From positions 1,674,001-1,738,000 of the forward strand of contig JAWPMS010000001.1 in NCBI GenBank assembly GCA_033344795.1: a DNA stretch of 64,000 nt. The letters are read 5' to 3'. The stretch is from SHLQ01 sp033344795. GTDB lineage: Bacteria > Actinomycetota > Acidimicrobiia > Acidimicrobiales > SHLQ01. Below the pieces are notes generated by a model. That model worked only from the letters and a program-made list of their open reading frames with translations. It ran no database searches and was not told where the DNA came from. Below, piece after piece: positions 17,075 to 25,010 of the stretch. Both the position numbers and the translations under genes were made by a program. The number at the start of each line of letters is the position of its first letter. Within the stretch, counting starts at the first letter, position 1.

Positions 17075-17794
17075 ATGGGAATTCAGTCGAACCTCGAGCA
17101 GTACGCAGAGAACGAGACGGGCGAGCAGTTCACCCGGCAGAACTCGAAGCTTCTGAAGATCGAACTCGCAGCGGGCGGCGTGCAGGCCAAGCGCGGTTCC
17201 ATGGTGGCCTACCAAGGCGATGTGAAGTTCGAGAACAAGGGGTCCGGCGGACTCGGCAAGATGTTGAAGAAGGCCACAACCGGCGAAGGCGCCGACATGA
17301 TGCACGCAACAGGCACCGGTGAACTCTTCATCGCCGACGACGCCAAAGACGTGCACATCATGTATCTCGACAACGATCGGATATCGGTGAACGGCGGCAA
17401 CATCTTGGCGTTCAACGAGTCGATCTCGTGGGACATCAAACGCCTGGGTGGGGGAGCGGCCGGCGCAATGGCGGGCGGTCTCTACAACATGGAGCTCTCG
17501 GGCACCGGGTTCGTGGCGATCACGACCGACGGCCCGCCCGTGATGCTCGACGTGTCCAGCGCTCCGACATTCGGCGACGCTCAGGCAGTCGTGATGTGGT
17601 CCGGTGGCGTGTCGATGAATCTCAAGACGGACACGACCGGCGGGCTCAAGTCGATGGTTCGCGGTGGCAGCGGTGAGACATTCCAGATGGCCTTCGGCGG
17701 CCAAGGGTTTGTCCTCGTGCAACCATCCGAAGGACCGACCGGTGGTGGCGAAGGCGGCGGCGGTGGTGGCCTGCTCGGCGCGCTGGGCGGCTAA
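17075..17794 (+). CDS. AIM24/TIGR00266 family protein
   Basis: A 239-residue beta-rich protein of the AIM24 family (bacterial members are often called TIGR00266), related by name to a yeast mitochondrial protein; the biochemical role in bacteria is unknown. Seen: QNSKLLKIELAAGGVQAKRGSM near residue 20, HATGTGELFIADDAKDVHI, and NILAFNESISWDI, all typical of the family's repeated beta-sandwich elements. The tail is glycine-rich (about residues 218-239). The ATG at 17075 follows GAGCGGAG; a frame from 17036 is only slightly longer and lacks a ribosome site. It is followed by a hairpin terminator and the convergent aldolase gene. Confidence 0.85.
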   Translation: MGIQSNLEQYAENETGEQFTRQNSKLLKIELAAGGVQAKRGSMVAYQGDVKFENKGSGGLGKMLKKATTGEGADMMHATGTGELFIADDAKDVHIMYLDNDRISVNGGNILAFNESISWDIKRLGGGAAGAMAGGLYNMELSGTGFVAITTDGPPVMLDVSSAPTFGDAQAVVMWSGGVSMNLKTDTTGGLKSMVRGGSGETFQMAFGGQGFVLVQPSEGPTGGGEGGGGGGLLGALGG

Positions 17795-17827
17795 GCCTGC
17801 AACCTACGCCTGATCGAAAACAAAAAA

Positions 17828-17855
17828 GAGCCGATCGGATGACTCCGATCGGCTC
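17828..17855 (-). terminator. Intrinsic terminator of the aldolase gene
   Basis: A perfect 11-bp stem, GAGCCGATCGG with CCGATCGGCTC, and a 6-nt loop. On the minus strand the stem is followed by TTTTTTG (complement of 17821-17827), a good U-run just after the aldolase stop. On the plus strand it is followed only by GATTTCGG, so it would stop AIM24 transcripts less well. Confidence 0.8.
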
Positions 17856-17875
17856 GATTTCGGATTTGCCCTCGA

Positions 17876-18763
17876 TCAGGTTGCTGAAGCGTCCCGGATG
17901 CTCTGCACGGCAGCGTCGAGCATGGAGTTGAACTCCTCGTCCGACTGCTGGGCCGAAAGCCCTTCGCTCAGTGCACGGGAGAAGCTTGCGATCATCTTGT
18001 TGTTTCGGCTCAGTCGAGCGTTTGCTTCGTCGCGGCTGTAGCCGCCCGACAGCGCAACGACCCGAACGATCTGCGGGTGTGCGACGAGGTCGGAGTAGAA
18101 GTTGTCTTCCTCGGGCAGGGTGAGCTTCAACATGATGAGCTGGTCCGAGCTGAGCGCGTTGGCGTTTTCGAGCAACGAATCGCGCAGCATTGCCTCAGCC
18201 TCGGCCTTTTCAGGTGAGTGAATGTCGATCTCTGGCTCGATGATCGGGACGAGTCCGTGTCCGATGATCTGATGGCCTACCTCGAACTGCTGTGCGACGA
18301 CAGCGTCGACACCGGCCTGGTTTGCCATCTTGATGACCGAACGCATCTTGGTGCCGAACATGTTCTTTGCCACCGAACGCTCGAGGAGGGCGTCGAGATC
18401 GGGCATCGGTTTCATGACCTGCGCGTCGTTCTCTTCGTCCGCGAGGCCCTTGTCGATCTTGATGAACGGGATGATTCCCTTCTCGTTCCAGAGATAGTCG
18501 CCGGTGTCTTGTCCTTCGACCTGACGATCCATGGTGTTCTCGAACAAGATCGCGCCCAGGACCCTGTCGCCGGTGAAGGCAGGGCTGGTCATGATGCGAG
18601 TGCGCATCTCGTGGACCTTTGCGTACATCTCTTCTTCGCCGGAGTATTCGTCTTCAGCGACGCCATAGGCGAGAAGTGCCTTTGGGGTCGAGCCGCCGCT
18701 CTGATCCAGTGCGGCGATGAAGCCGGCCTCGGTCTGCATTTTCTGGAGTTGCTGTTCGTTCAT
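17876..18763 (-). CDS. Fructose-bisphosphate aldolase, class I
   Basis: Cleaves fructose 1,6-bisphosphate to triose phosphates by a Schiff-base mechanism, in glycolysis and gluconeogenesis. The 295-residue product matches the bacterial class I (Staphylococcus Fda-like) branch: AALDQSGGSTPKALLAYG near the start, MTSPAF, ILFENTMDRQ, PFIKIDKGLADE containing the family's conserved Lys, VPIIEPEIDIHSPEK, MLKLTLPEE with the candidate Schiff-base Lys, and ALSGGYSRDEANARLSRN. ATG start behind AGAGAG. A TACGCT box (complement of 18805-18810) about 40 nt upstream may be its -10. The regulator of the sugar locus is divergent from it, so the two could respond to the same carbon supply. Confidence 0.9.
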   Translation of the reverse strand: MNEQQLQKMQTEAGFIAALDQSGGSTPKALLAYGVAEDEYSGEEEMYAKVHEMRTRIMTSPAFTGDRVLGAILFENTMDRQVEGQDTGDYLWNEKGIIPFIKIDKGLADEENDAQVMKPMPDLDALLERSVAKNMFGTKMRSVIKMANQAGVDAVVAQQFEVGHQIIGHGLVPIIEPEIDIHSPEKAEAEAMLRDSLLENANALSSDQLIMLKLTLPEEDNFYSDLVAHPQIVRVVALSGGYSRDEANARLSRNNKMIASFSRALSEGLSAQQSDEEFNSMLDAAVQSIRDASAT

Positions 18764-18950
18764 GAAGCTCTCTGATCGTGTCTTGGGGACCGATGTGCTT
18801 CGTCAGCGTATGACGCCGATTCTGGGCACGTCGTGAGACCAACAGACTAGATGTCAGGTCGATCGGTGGGTTGACTTGTGACAAACCGTCGCGATATCAG
18901 GCGGCGATATCCAGCGGAGATTTACCATCGCCATTGCAGATGGAGCTTGT

Positions 18951-18965
18951 CTGCAAGTTTTGCAG
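18951..18965. promoter_or_regulatory. Perfect palindrome near the LacI-type operator
   Basis: CTGCAAGTTTTGCAG: 6-bp arms with a 3-nt centre. Its half-site TGCAA equals that of the operator at 18972-18985 and their centres are about 20 bp apart, close to two helix turns. It may be a second, weaker site for the same regulator in the intergenic stretch 18764-19048, which otherwise holds only promoters. Confidence 0.4.
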
Positions 18966-18971
18966 GCGAGC

Positions 18972-18985
18972 TGCAAACGGTTACA
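18972..18985 (+). promoter_or_regulatory. LacI-type operator 1 (autoregulation)
   Basis: TGCAAACGGTTACA, one of three near-identical 14-bp sites in the window with the central CG typical of LacI/GalR operators. Its right end runs into TACATT (18982-18987), a likely -10 box for the regulator gene that starts at 19049. Repressor binding would cover that box. Confidence 0.65.
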
Positions 18986-19048
18986 TTCTCGTCCTGGTGG
19001 AACGAGCGGGCGACACACATGACGAGCACGGTCTGATGGTGAACTGAG

Positions 19049-20086
19049 ATGCAGCGTAAGCGCGGACCATCGATCGAAGATGTCGCGCGGGAGGCCGGCG
19101 TCTCCGTCGCGACGGTTTCGCGTGCGCTGCGCGGGCTGCCCAACGTAGCGCCGAAGACTCGAGCGCGGGTGCAAGACGTGGCCGAGGGGTTGAACTACCG
19201 CGCAGATCCCAGTGCCGCACGTTTGGCGACCGGACGCACGAACCTCATCGAGCTGGCGACTCCAACCGTTGATGGCTGGTACTTCTCGCGATTTCTTGCC
19301 GGAGCGATCGACCACCTCCTGGCCAATGGGTACGAAGCGATCACCCACCCGGTGAGCGACCCCGACGAGCGTGAACGGTTCTTGGATCAGCTCGTGCAGC
19401 TCGAAAAACGCGTCGACGGGCTGATCGTCGTCGATCTGAACATCTCCGAAGACGCAGCGAGCGAGTTGTGGACCGCAGGCATCCCTACCGTCACCGCCGG
19501 GTTTAGTACCGAGCGGTTTCCATCGGTGATCGTCGATGACTACCAGGTCGGATACATCGCCACTCAACACTTGCTCGAGTTGGGACACCGTCGGATCGGA
19601 CTGATCTCGGGCGAGCCGAATCACCCGCTCGCGTTCTCTGTCCCCGGGCTGCGTCTCGCTGGGTACACCGCAGCGCTCGCCGCCGAGGGAATTCCGATCG
19701 ATACTCGGCTCGAGAAATCCGGCAAGTTCACCGCGCCAGGCGGTCGAGCCGCCATGGAGCGTTTGCTCGATCTCGATGATCCGCCTACCGCCGTGTTCGT
19801 GATGTCGGACGAGATGGCGTTCGGAGCCTGGAGTGCACTTCAGGATCGCGGGCTTTCCTGGCCTGGCGACATGGCGATGGTCGGCGTTGATGACCACGAG
19901 CTCGCGGAGATGGTTGGCTTGACAACGATCCGTCTCTTGCCGCACAAGCTTGGTGCAACAGCTGCTGAACGGCTCTTGGAAATGATCGACAATTCCGTCG
20001 ATGGTGATGCAGCGTCGACCCCGATTCGAGAAACCGCGCCGCAAGGGCTCGAGCTCATCAAGCGCCACTCCACGATTTCTTCGTGA
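19049..20086 (+). CDS. LacI/GalR-family transcriptional regulator of the sugar locus
   Basis: A 345-residue repressor-type regulator. The N-terminal helix-turn-helix (SIEDVAREAGVSVATVSRALRG) and hinge helix region (NYRADPSAARLATGRT) are followed by a periplasmic-binding-protein-like effector domain (DGLIVVDLNISE, GYIATQHLLELGHRRIGLISG, PTAVFVMSDEMAFGAW, VGVDDHELAEMVGLTTIR). The effector is probably the sugar, or a derivative, imported by the adjacent ABC transporter. The ATG follows GGTGAACTGAG. Three copies of a TGCAARCGNTTACA operator (before this gene, before the binding protein and between the divergent oxidoreductases) mark its likely targets. Confidence 0.92.
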   Translation: MQRKRGPSIEDVAREAGVSVATVSRALRGLPNVAPKTRARVQDVAEGLNYRADPSAARLATGRTNLIELATPTVDGWYFSRFLAGAIDHLLANGYEAITHPVSDPDERERFLDQLVQLEKRVDGLIVVDLNISEDAASELWTAGIPTVTAGFSTERFPSVIVDDYQVGYIATQHLLELGHRRIGLISGEPNHPLAFSVPGLRLAGYTAALAAEGIPIDTRLEKSGKFTAPGGRAAMERLLDLDDPPTAVFVMSDEMAFGAWSALQDRGLSWPGDMAMVGVDDHELAEMVGLTTIRLLPHKLGATAAERLLEMIDNSVDGDAASTPIRETAPQGLELIKRHSTISS

Positions 20087-20167
20087 GTTGACGCGGATTT
20101 CCACGCGATTTGGCGAGATTGTCACGCGCGGTGTGACAACGCACACATCGTCGAGTATCTTGCCCCA

Positions 20168-20181
20168 TGCAAACGTTTACA
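20168..20181 (+). promoter_or_regulatory. LacI-type operator 2 (transporter promoter)
   Basis: TGCAAACGTTTACA, a 14-bp nearly symmetric site 47 bp before the binding-protein start. The right end forms part of TACAGT (20178-20183), a likely -10 box, with the same operator/-10 arrangement as at 18972-18987. Confidence 0.7.
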
Positions 20182-20228
20182 GTTTCGGCCGAGCGGTCGG
20201 AAATCCCAATCAGGAGGGGACCCCTGTA

Positions 20229-21719
20229 ATGAAGAGTAAGTGGATAAAGCTGCTTGCAGCTCTGTTCGCCGTGTCACTTGTGGCCGCAGCATGCGGTTCA
20301 GATACGGCCGACGTTGTTGAAGACGCAGTCGATAGTGGAACAAGCGACGAGCTCACCGCCGCACAAGAAGCACTCGCAGCTGCGGAAGAAGCAAAAGAAG
20401 CCGCAGAAGCAGATGCCGCTGCCGCACGTGACGAAGCCGAGGCTGCAGCAACTGCCGCAGCCGATGCCGGAGAGACGAACCCTCTGGCCGGTACCGCAGT
20501 GACGATCACTGGCTCTGAGCGTTCAGCCAACGAGGCTGGCGCCATCCAACGGGCACTCGACACCTTCGCTGAGGCCAACGACATGAACATCACGTTCCTC
20601 GGTTCAGCAGACTGGGAGTCGGAGATCAACGTGCAGGTGGAGGCTGGCCTGCCACCAGACATCTCGTTCTTCCCGCAGCCCGGCAAGCTTGCCGACTTCG
20701 CCCGCGACAACATCGTCGTGGCACTCCCCGACGCCACGTTGGGTTTGGTTGACGCCAACTACCCGGCAGCAACCGCGTCCTTCGGAGTAGTCGACGGCAC
20801 GCAGTTCGCCGTCCCTCTGAAGCAGGACCTCAAGTCGATCGTCTGGTACCAGCCAGCTGCATTCGACGCTGCCGGCTACGCCATTCCCGAGACCCTCGAT
20901 GACTTCACCGCACTTGCGGCTCAGATGATCGAAGACGGCAACATCCCGCTGTGTGTCGGCATTGGTTCGGGTACAGCAACAGGTTGGCCATTCACCGACT
21001 GGGTCGAAGACATGATGCTTCGTCGCCACAGCCCCGAGATGTACGACCAGTGGGTCGCCGGCGAACTCGACTTCGCCAGCGATGAGGTCAGCGGTGTGAT
21101 GCAGGAGATCATCGATCTCTGGAACACCGACGGCATGGTCTTTGCTGACGGTGGCACCATTGCCTCGACGGCATTCGGTGAGCCGAACGCTGAGGGTCTC
21201 GTCAACGGCGACTGCTTCATGCACCGCCAGGCGAACTTCTTCGCCACCCGCTTCCCAGCTGGCACGGCTTTTGCCGATGGCAGCGATGGCGCAGTCGACG
21301 TCTTCTACTTCCCTGAGGGCGACACCGGTCGTCCCGTGCTCGGCGCCGGTCTGTACGCAGCTGCGTTCGACGACCGTCCCGAGGTCTGGGCCGTGATGGA
21401 CTACCTCGCGTCGGCTGACTTTGCGAACACCCGTCAAGTCGCACAGCTCGAAATCAGTGGCAACGAACTGTCGGGCTTCCTCAGTCCGCACCTCGAAGCA
21501 GACCTGTCGCTGTGGGCACCGCTCGAGCAGTCGATGCTCGGCATCCTTGCTGCGTCGGAGACATTCCGCTTCGACGCTTCTGACCTGATGCCTGGCGATG
21601 TTGGCGCTGGTACCTTCTGGACCGAGGGAACTGCTTTGGTCAACGGCGACACCAGCGTTGCTGCAGCCGCAGCGGCCATCGACGCCAGCTGGCCTGAAGC
21701 AGACGCCGAAGAAGGCTGA
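20229..21719 (+). CDS. ABC transporter sugar-binding lipoprotein with coiled-coil spacer
   Basis: The 496-residue solute-binding protein of a family 1 (carbohydrate) ABC importer, close in style to alpha-glucoside binding proteins. Residues 1-21 are a lipoprotein signal with the lipobox LVAAAC, so the mature protein is lipid-anchored outside the membrane. Residues about 38-83 are almost only Ala, Glu, Asp and Lys in a heptad-like pattern (EALAAAEEAKEAAEAD), a helical or coiled-coil spacer not normal for the family. The binding domain then starts (VTITGSERSANEAGAIQRAL) and shows INVQVEAGLPPDISFFPQPG and VPLKQDLKSIVWYQP. The ATG at 20229 follows GGAGGGGACCCC. Two hairpins separate it from the permease genes. 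Confidence 0.88.
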   Translation: MKSKWIKLLAALFAVSLVAAACGSDTADVVEDAVDSGTSDELTAAQEALAAAEEAKEAAEADAAAARDEAEAAATAAADAGETNPLAGTAVTITGSERSANEAGAIQRALDTFAEANDMNITFLGSADWESEINVQVEAGLPPDISFFPQPGKLADFARDNIVVALPDATLGLVDANYPAATASFGVVDGTQFAVPLKQDLKSIVWYQPAAFDAAGYAIPETLDDFTALAAQMIEDGNIPLCVGIGSGTATGWPFTDWVEDMMLRRHSPEMYDQWVAGELDFASDEVSGVMQEIIDLWNTDGMVFADGGTIASTAFGEPNAEGLVNGDCFMHRQANFFATRFPAGTAFADGSDGAVDVFYFPEGDTGRPVLGAGLYAAAFDDRPEVWAVMDYLASADFANTRQVAQLEISGNELSGFLSPHLEADLSLWAPLEQSMLGILAASETFRFDASDLMPGDVGAGTFWTEGTALVNGDTSVAAAAAAIDASWPEADAEEG

Positions 21720-21726
21720 TTTACAC

Positions 21727-21743
21727 GGCGAATCTCATTCGCC
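21727..21743 (+). other. Small intra-operon hairpin
   Basis: GGCGAA and TTCGCC form a 6-bp stem around TCTCA, 8 nt after the binding-protein stop. With the stronger hairpin downstream it could protect the 3' end of the binding-protein message. Confidence 0.45.
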
Positions 21744-21761
21744 ATCAATGACATACGCCAG

Positions 21762-21793
21762 GAGGGTGGCGACCGCACATGGTCGCCACCCTC
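21762..21793 (+). other. 13-bp intra-operon stem-loop between binding protein and permease
   Basis: GAGGGTGGCGACC and its exact complement GGTCGCCACCCTC enclose a 6-nt loop. No T-run follows, so it is not a classic terminator. Stable stem-loops between binding-protein and permease genes commonly keep the binding-protein message abundant by blocking 3' decay or reducing read-through; that role is inferred here. Confidence 0.7.
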
Positions 21794-21822
21794 ATGGCAC
21801 CTAGGGGGAGGGGGCGCAGCCA

Positions 21823-23994
21823 TTGGCTGTCGTTGAAGAAGAATTGGTGCAAAAAGGCACCACGTCGGAGCGAAGCTGGGGGGCGCTGCTTCGCACCGCA
21901 GTCCTTGTGGCGTTGTTCGCGATGTTGATCATCGTTTCGGCCAGCTCTGGCCAACTTGGACGACTTGGTCGCACGGCATTCGTCATTGCGGTCGTCGTTG
22001 GCCTGAGCGCCGCTCTGTTCGCTCTCGCAAATGTCTTGGTGTCGCAGGCCAATCGCAGCTGGTCGCTGTATCGAGGTCTGGCTGGCGGAATCCTCGGCGC
22101 TCTCGGCTTTGGGGTCCTGCGTGGCAATCGTTCCGTCGGCACGCTCGTGGCCGACGGAGACTATCGCCTTCTCGGCGACGATGGCTCGTCGTTCGTGGTT
22201 GATGACCCCGAGCTGATCTCGATTCTCTCTGGGGTTGCCGACCCCGATCTGATCGAGCTCGCAACCGGCGCCCTTGGTCTGATCGAGTGGCCCTTGGTCG
22301 GCGCTGTCCTTGGTCTCGTGGCAGGCCTAGCCACCGGCGTCGCTGATCGACGGCTACGTCTGGGCGTGCCGATAGGCGCGGCGATCGTGGCCGGCTGGCT
22401 GGTCGCAGACAACCTGCTCTTCCGGAACCGGCCCGATGCGAACATCGGCGCCATCTTGCTTCTCGCCTTGCTTGGTGCAGGAGCAGGAGCACTCGTCAGC
22501 GCAGTGCTCGCCAAGCGTCGATTCTTCGTCGAACGAATTCTGTTGGGTGCAGCTGCCGGGGCGTTGATCGCTGGTTGGCTGATTCCCGACCTGGCCACGG
22601 GCTCGATCTGGGCTGCCCGTGCGGCATGCATCGTGCCGCTCGTTCTGCTCGCTGCGAAGTTCGGTTGGGCGGAGCCCCGCGGAGCGGCAGGCCTCGCCGA
22701 CTTCGACCGTCGGGCACGGGCCCTGATTTTCTTGGGCCCCGCACTCATCTTCTTGTGCATCAACCTCGTCATCCCGGCGCTCCGAACGATCTTCACATCG
22801 TTCCTCGATCGCGAGAGCGAGGACTACGTCGGCCTCGACAACTATCGCGATCTCGTATCGTCCGACGCGTTCATCAACACGAATGAATGGACCGACCCCG
22901 ACGGGTCGATCGCGTTGTTCGGAAGTCAGCTCTTCTGGGTGGGCCTCGTCGCGATTGCCGCGGGCGTGCTCATCGGTGCTGCGATCCACTACGCCCGCAA
23001 CAACGAGGCTGGCTTCGAACGCACGCCGAGTTCGGTCGGCTCAGTGCTCGTGGGCTTGTTCGTTCTGACGTTCGCGCTGTTCTCGGTGATCCGGGGTACG
23101 TTCCCGAACACGCTGTGGTGGATGTTCACGGTCACCATTGGATCGACTGCAGTCGGACTTGCGATGGCGGTCCTCTCGCAGCGTGCCGGCCGCTGGGAAA
23201 ACGTGGTCAAGTCGCTCGTGTTCATGCCAATGGCGATCTCGATGGTCGGCGCCTCGATCATCTGGCGCTTCCAGTTCCAACCGAGAAACACCTCGCGTGA
23301 CCAGACCGGAATCTTGAACGCCCTCTGGCTCGAGCTCGGACAGCTGAGCCACTCGGGCTGGCCACGCACGCTCGTGCTTGTCGTGCTCGGCGCAATCATC
23401 GCCCGACTTGGCTGGGGCATTTACGGCCGCATCCAGCGAGGAGATGGGTTTGCCGGTGCCGGCACAGCGCTGATTGTCGTCGGCTACATCTTCGTCGAGC
23501 TCCTTCGTCGAAGCCTGGGCGGGTTCGTGTTCCAAGGTGACGAAGTCGTCGGCGACACAGTGGCGTTCCTCGAGGAAGTTCGACCCTTCAACAACGTGTT
23601 CTTGATGTTCATCCTCATCTGGATTCAGACCGGCTTCGCGATGGTGATCCTGTCTGCGGCGATCAAGGCTGTGCCCGAGGAGTTCCTCGAAGCTGCACGC
23701 ATCGATGGGGCCAGCGAGTCCGAGCAGTTCTTCTACGTGGTCATCCCGCAGATCTTGCCGACGTTGGGCGTCGTGCTCACGACCATCATGGTCGGGGTTG
23801 CGAAGGTCTTCGACATCGTGAAGGTGAGTACCGGAGGCAACTTCGGCACCAACGTCCTTGCGAATGACTTCTTCAACGAAGCGTTCAGCTTCTTCGACAG
23901 AGGGGTCGGGTCGGCTATCGCCGTCGTGATCTTGTTGACGCTTGCGCCGATCCTGATCTTCAACGTCTTCCAGATGCAAAAGGCGGACGCATGA
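21823..23994 (+). CDS. Sugar ABC transporter permease (MalF/AglF type) with extra N-terminal membrane domain
   Basis: One of two membrane subunits of the sugar importer. At 723 residues it is about twice the usual 300-350. Residues 1 to about 290 hold some seven hydrophobic helices (for example AVLVALFAMLIIVSASS and GAILLLALLGAGAGALVSAV) of no family I recognise, rich in Gly and Ala. The permease proper starts around residue 305 (ALIFLGPALIFLCINLVIPAL, YVGLDNYRDLVSSD), also with long inserts, and ends with the ATPase-docking EAA loop EFLEAARIDGASESEQFFYV. TTG start behind GGGGGAGGGGG. It overlaps the next permease gene by 4 nt. Confidence 0.87.
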   Translation: MAVVEEELVQKGTTSERSWGALLRTAVLVALFAMLIIVSASSGQLGRLGRTAFVIAVVVGLSAALFALANVLVSQANRSWSLYRGLAGGILGALGFGVLRGNRSVGTLVADGDYRLLGDDGSSFVVDDPELISILSGVADPDLIELATGALGLIEWPLVGAVLGLVAGLATGVADRRLRLGVPIGAAIVAGWLVADNLLFRNRPDANIGAILLLALLGAGAGALVSAVLAKRRFFVERILLGAAAGALIAGWLIPDLATGSIWAARAACIVPLVLLAAKFGWAEPRGAAGLADFDRRARALIFLGPALIFLCINLVIPALRTIFTSFLDRESEDYVGLDNYRDLVSSDAFINTNEWTDPDGSIALFGSQLFWVGLVAIAAGVLIGAAIHYARNNEAGFERTPSSVGSVLVGLFVLTFALFSVIRGTFPNTLWWMFTVTIGSTAVGLAMAVLSQRAGRWENVVKSLVFMPMAISMVGASIIWRFQFQPRNTSRDQTGILNALWLELGQLSHSGWPRTLVLVVLGAIIARLGWGIYGRIQRGDGFAGAGTALIVVGYIFVELLRRSLGGFVFQGDEVVGDTVAFLEEVRPFNNVFLMFILIWIQTGFAMVILSAAIKAVPEEFLEAARIDGASESEQFFYVVIPQILPTLGVVLTTIMVGVAKVFDIVKVSTGGNFGTNVLANDFFNEAFSFFDRGVGSAIAVVILLTLAPILIFNVFQMQKADA

Positions 23995-24974
23995 GATCCG
24001 GAAACTCGATCATCGACCGCATCTATCGCGCCCTCACCAACGTCCCGATGTGGGCCATGTGGCTCATCGTCGCCGTATGGACGCTCCCTACCGTTTCGCT
24101 TCTGGTCAACTCGTTTCGCAGTCGCACCAGGCAGCGCAGTTCTGGGTTCTGGCAAGTCGGTGGTGACACCGACATCGACTATGTCGGTGTGTCGTGTCCT
24201 GCGAGCTATCGCGACCCAAATGAGTTTCACCTCTTCGAGAATTACTGCGAAGTGCTTGGTACCGACACGACCAACGGACTCCTCGAGTCGGTCATCTCGT
24301 CGTTCGCCATCGCGGTCCCTGCGACGATCATTCCGATCGCCGTTGCCGCGTTCGCTGCGTATGCGTTTGCTTGGATTCCGTTCAAGGGCCGCAAGCCGCT
24401 GTTCATCGCGACGGTGTCGCTCCTGTCGATTCCGCTGCAGGTCGCGTTGATTCCGCTGCTCGTCATGTTCTCGAACGGGGCGCACTTGACCATCCCGTTC
24501 ACCGAACGCACGATGTCGCTCATTCCCGACTTCGACCTCGCTGGCTCGTCGTGGGCTGTTGTGCTCACCCACACGGGGTTCGCCATGCCATTTGCGATCT
24601 TCTTGCTGCACAACTACATGTCAGGTCTTCCCGAAGAGTTGATCGAATCCGCCAGAGTTGATGGGGCCGATCATTTCAGTACCTTCATGCGCCTGGTCCT
24701 GCCCTTGTCGATTCCGGCGTTGGCGGCGTTTGGCATCTTCCAGTTCTTGTGGACGTGGAACGATTTCCTGATCGCCGTGACGATGTTGAGCAGCGGATCG
24801 CCTGACGTCTTCCCGACGACCACGCGAATCGCCAACCTTGCTGGCGACTTCGGCCAGAACGAACACCTGTTGACAGCAGGCGCGTTCGTTCAGGCGTTCG
24901 TCCCGCTCGTGGTCTTCTTCAGCCTCCAGCGGTACTTCGTGAGAGGTCTCCTGGCGGGCTCCGTCAAGGGCTGA
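23991..24974 (+). CDS. Sugar ABC transporter permease (MalG/AglG type)
   Basis: The second membrane subunit, 327 residues, six predicted spans. It begins with a first helix around WAMWLIVAVWTLPTVSLLVNSF, has a MalG-like periplasmic segment (FHLFENYCEVLG), and carries the EAA loop PEELIESARVDGADHFSTF that contacts the ATPase. Start ATG overlaps the upstream permease stop (ATGA). No nucleotide-binding subunit follows; as in many actinobacteria, a multi-purpose MsmK/MalK-type ATPase encoded elsewhere probably energises the system. Confidence 0.9.
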   Translation: MRSGNSIIDRIYRALTNVPMWAMWLIVAVWTLPTVSLLVNSFRSRTRQRSSGFWQVGGDTDIDYVGVSCPASYRDPNEFHLFENYCEVLGTDTTNGLLESVISSFAIAVPATIIPIAVAAFAAYAFAWIPFKGRKPLFIATVSLLSIPLQVALIPLLVMFSNGAHLTIPFTERTMSLIPDFDLAGSSWAVVLTHTGFAMPFAIFLLHNYMSGLPEELIESARVDGADHFSTFMRLVLPLSIPALAAFGIFQFLWTWNDFLIAVTMLSSGSPDVFPTTTRIANLAGDFGQNEHLLTAGAFVQAFVPLVVFFSLQRYFVRGLLAGSVKG

Positions 24975-25010
24975 GCCATCTCCCAGAACCAACTTCCATC
25001 CAGGGCCCAA

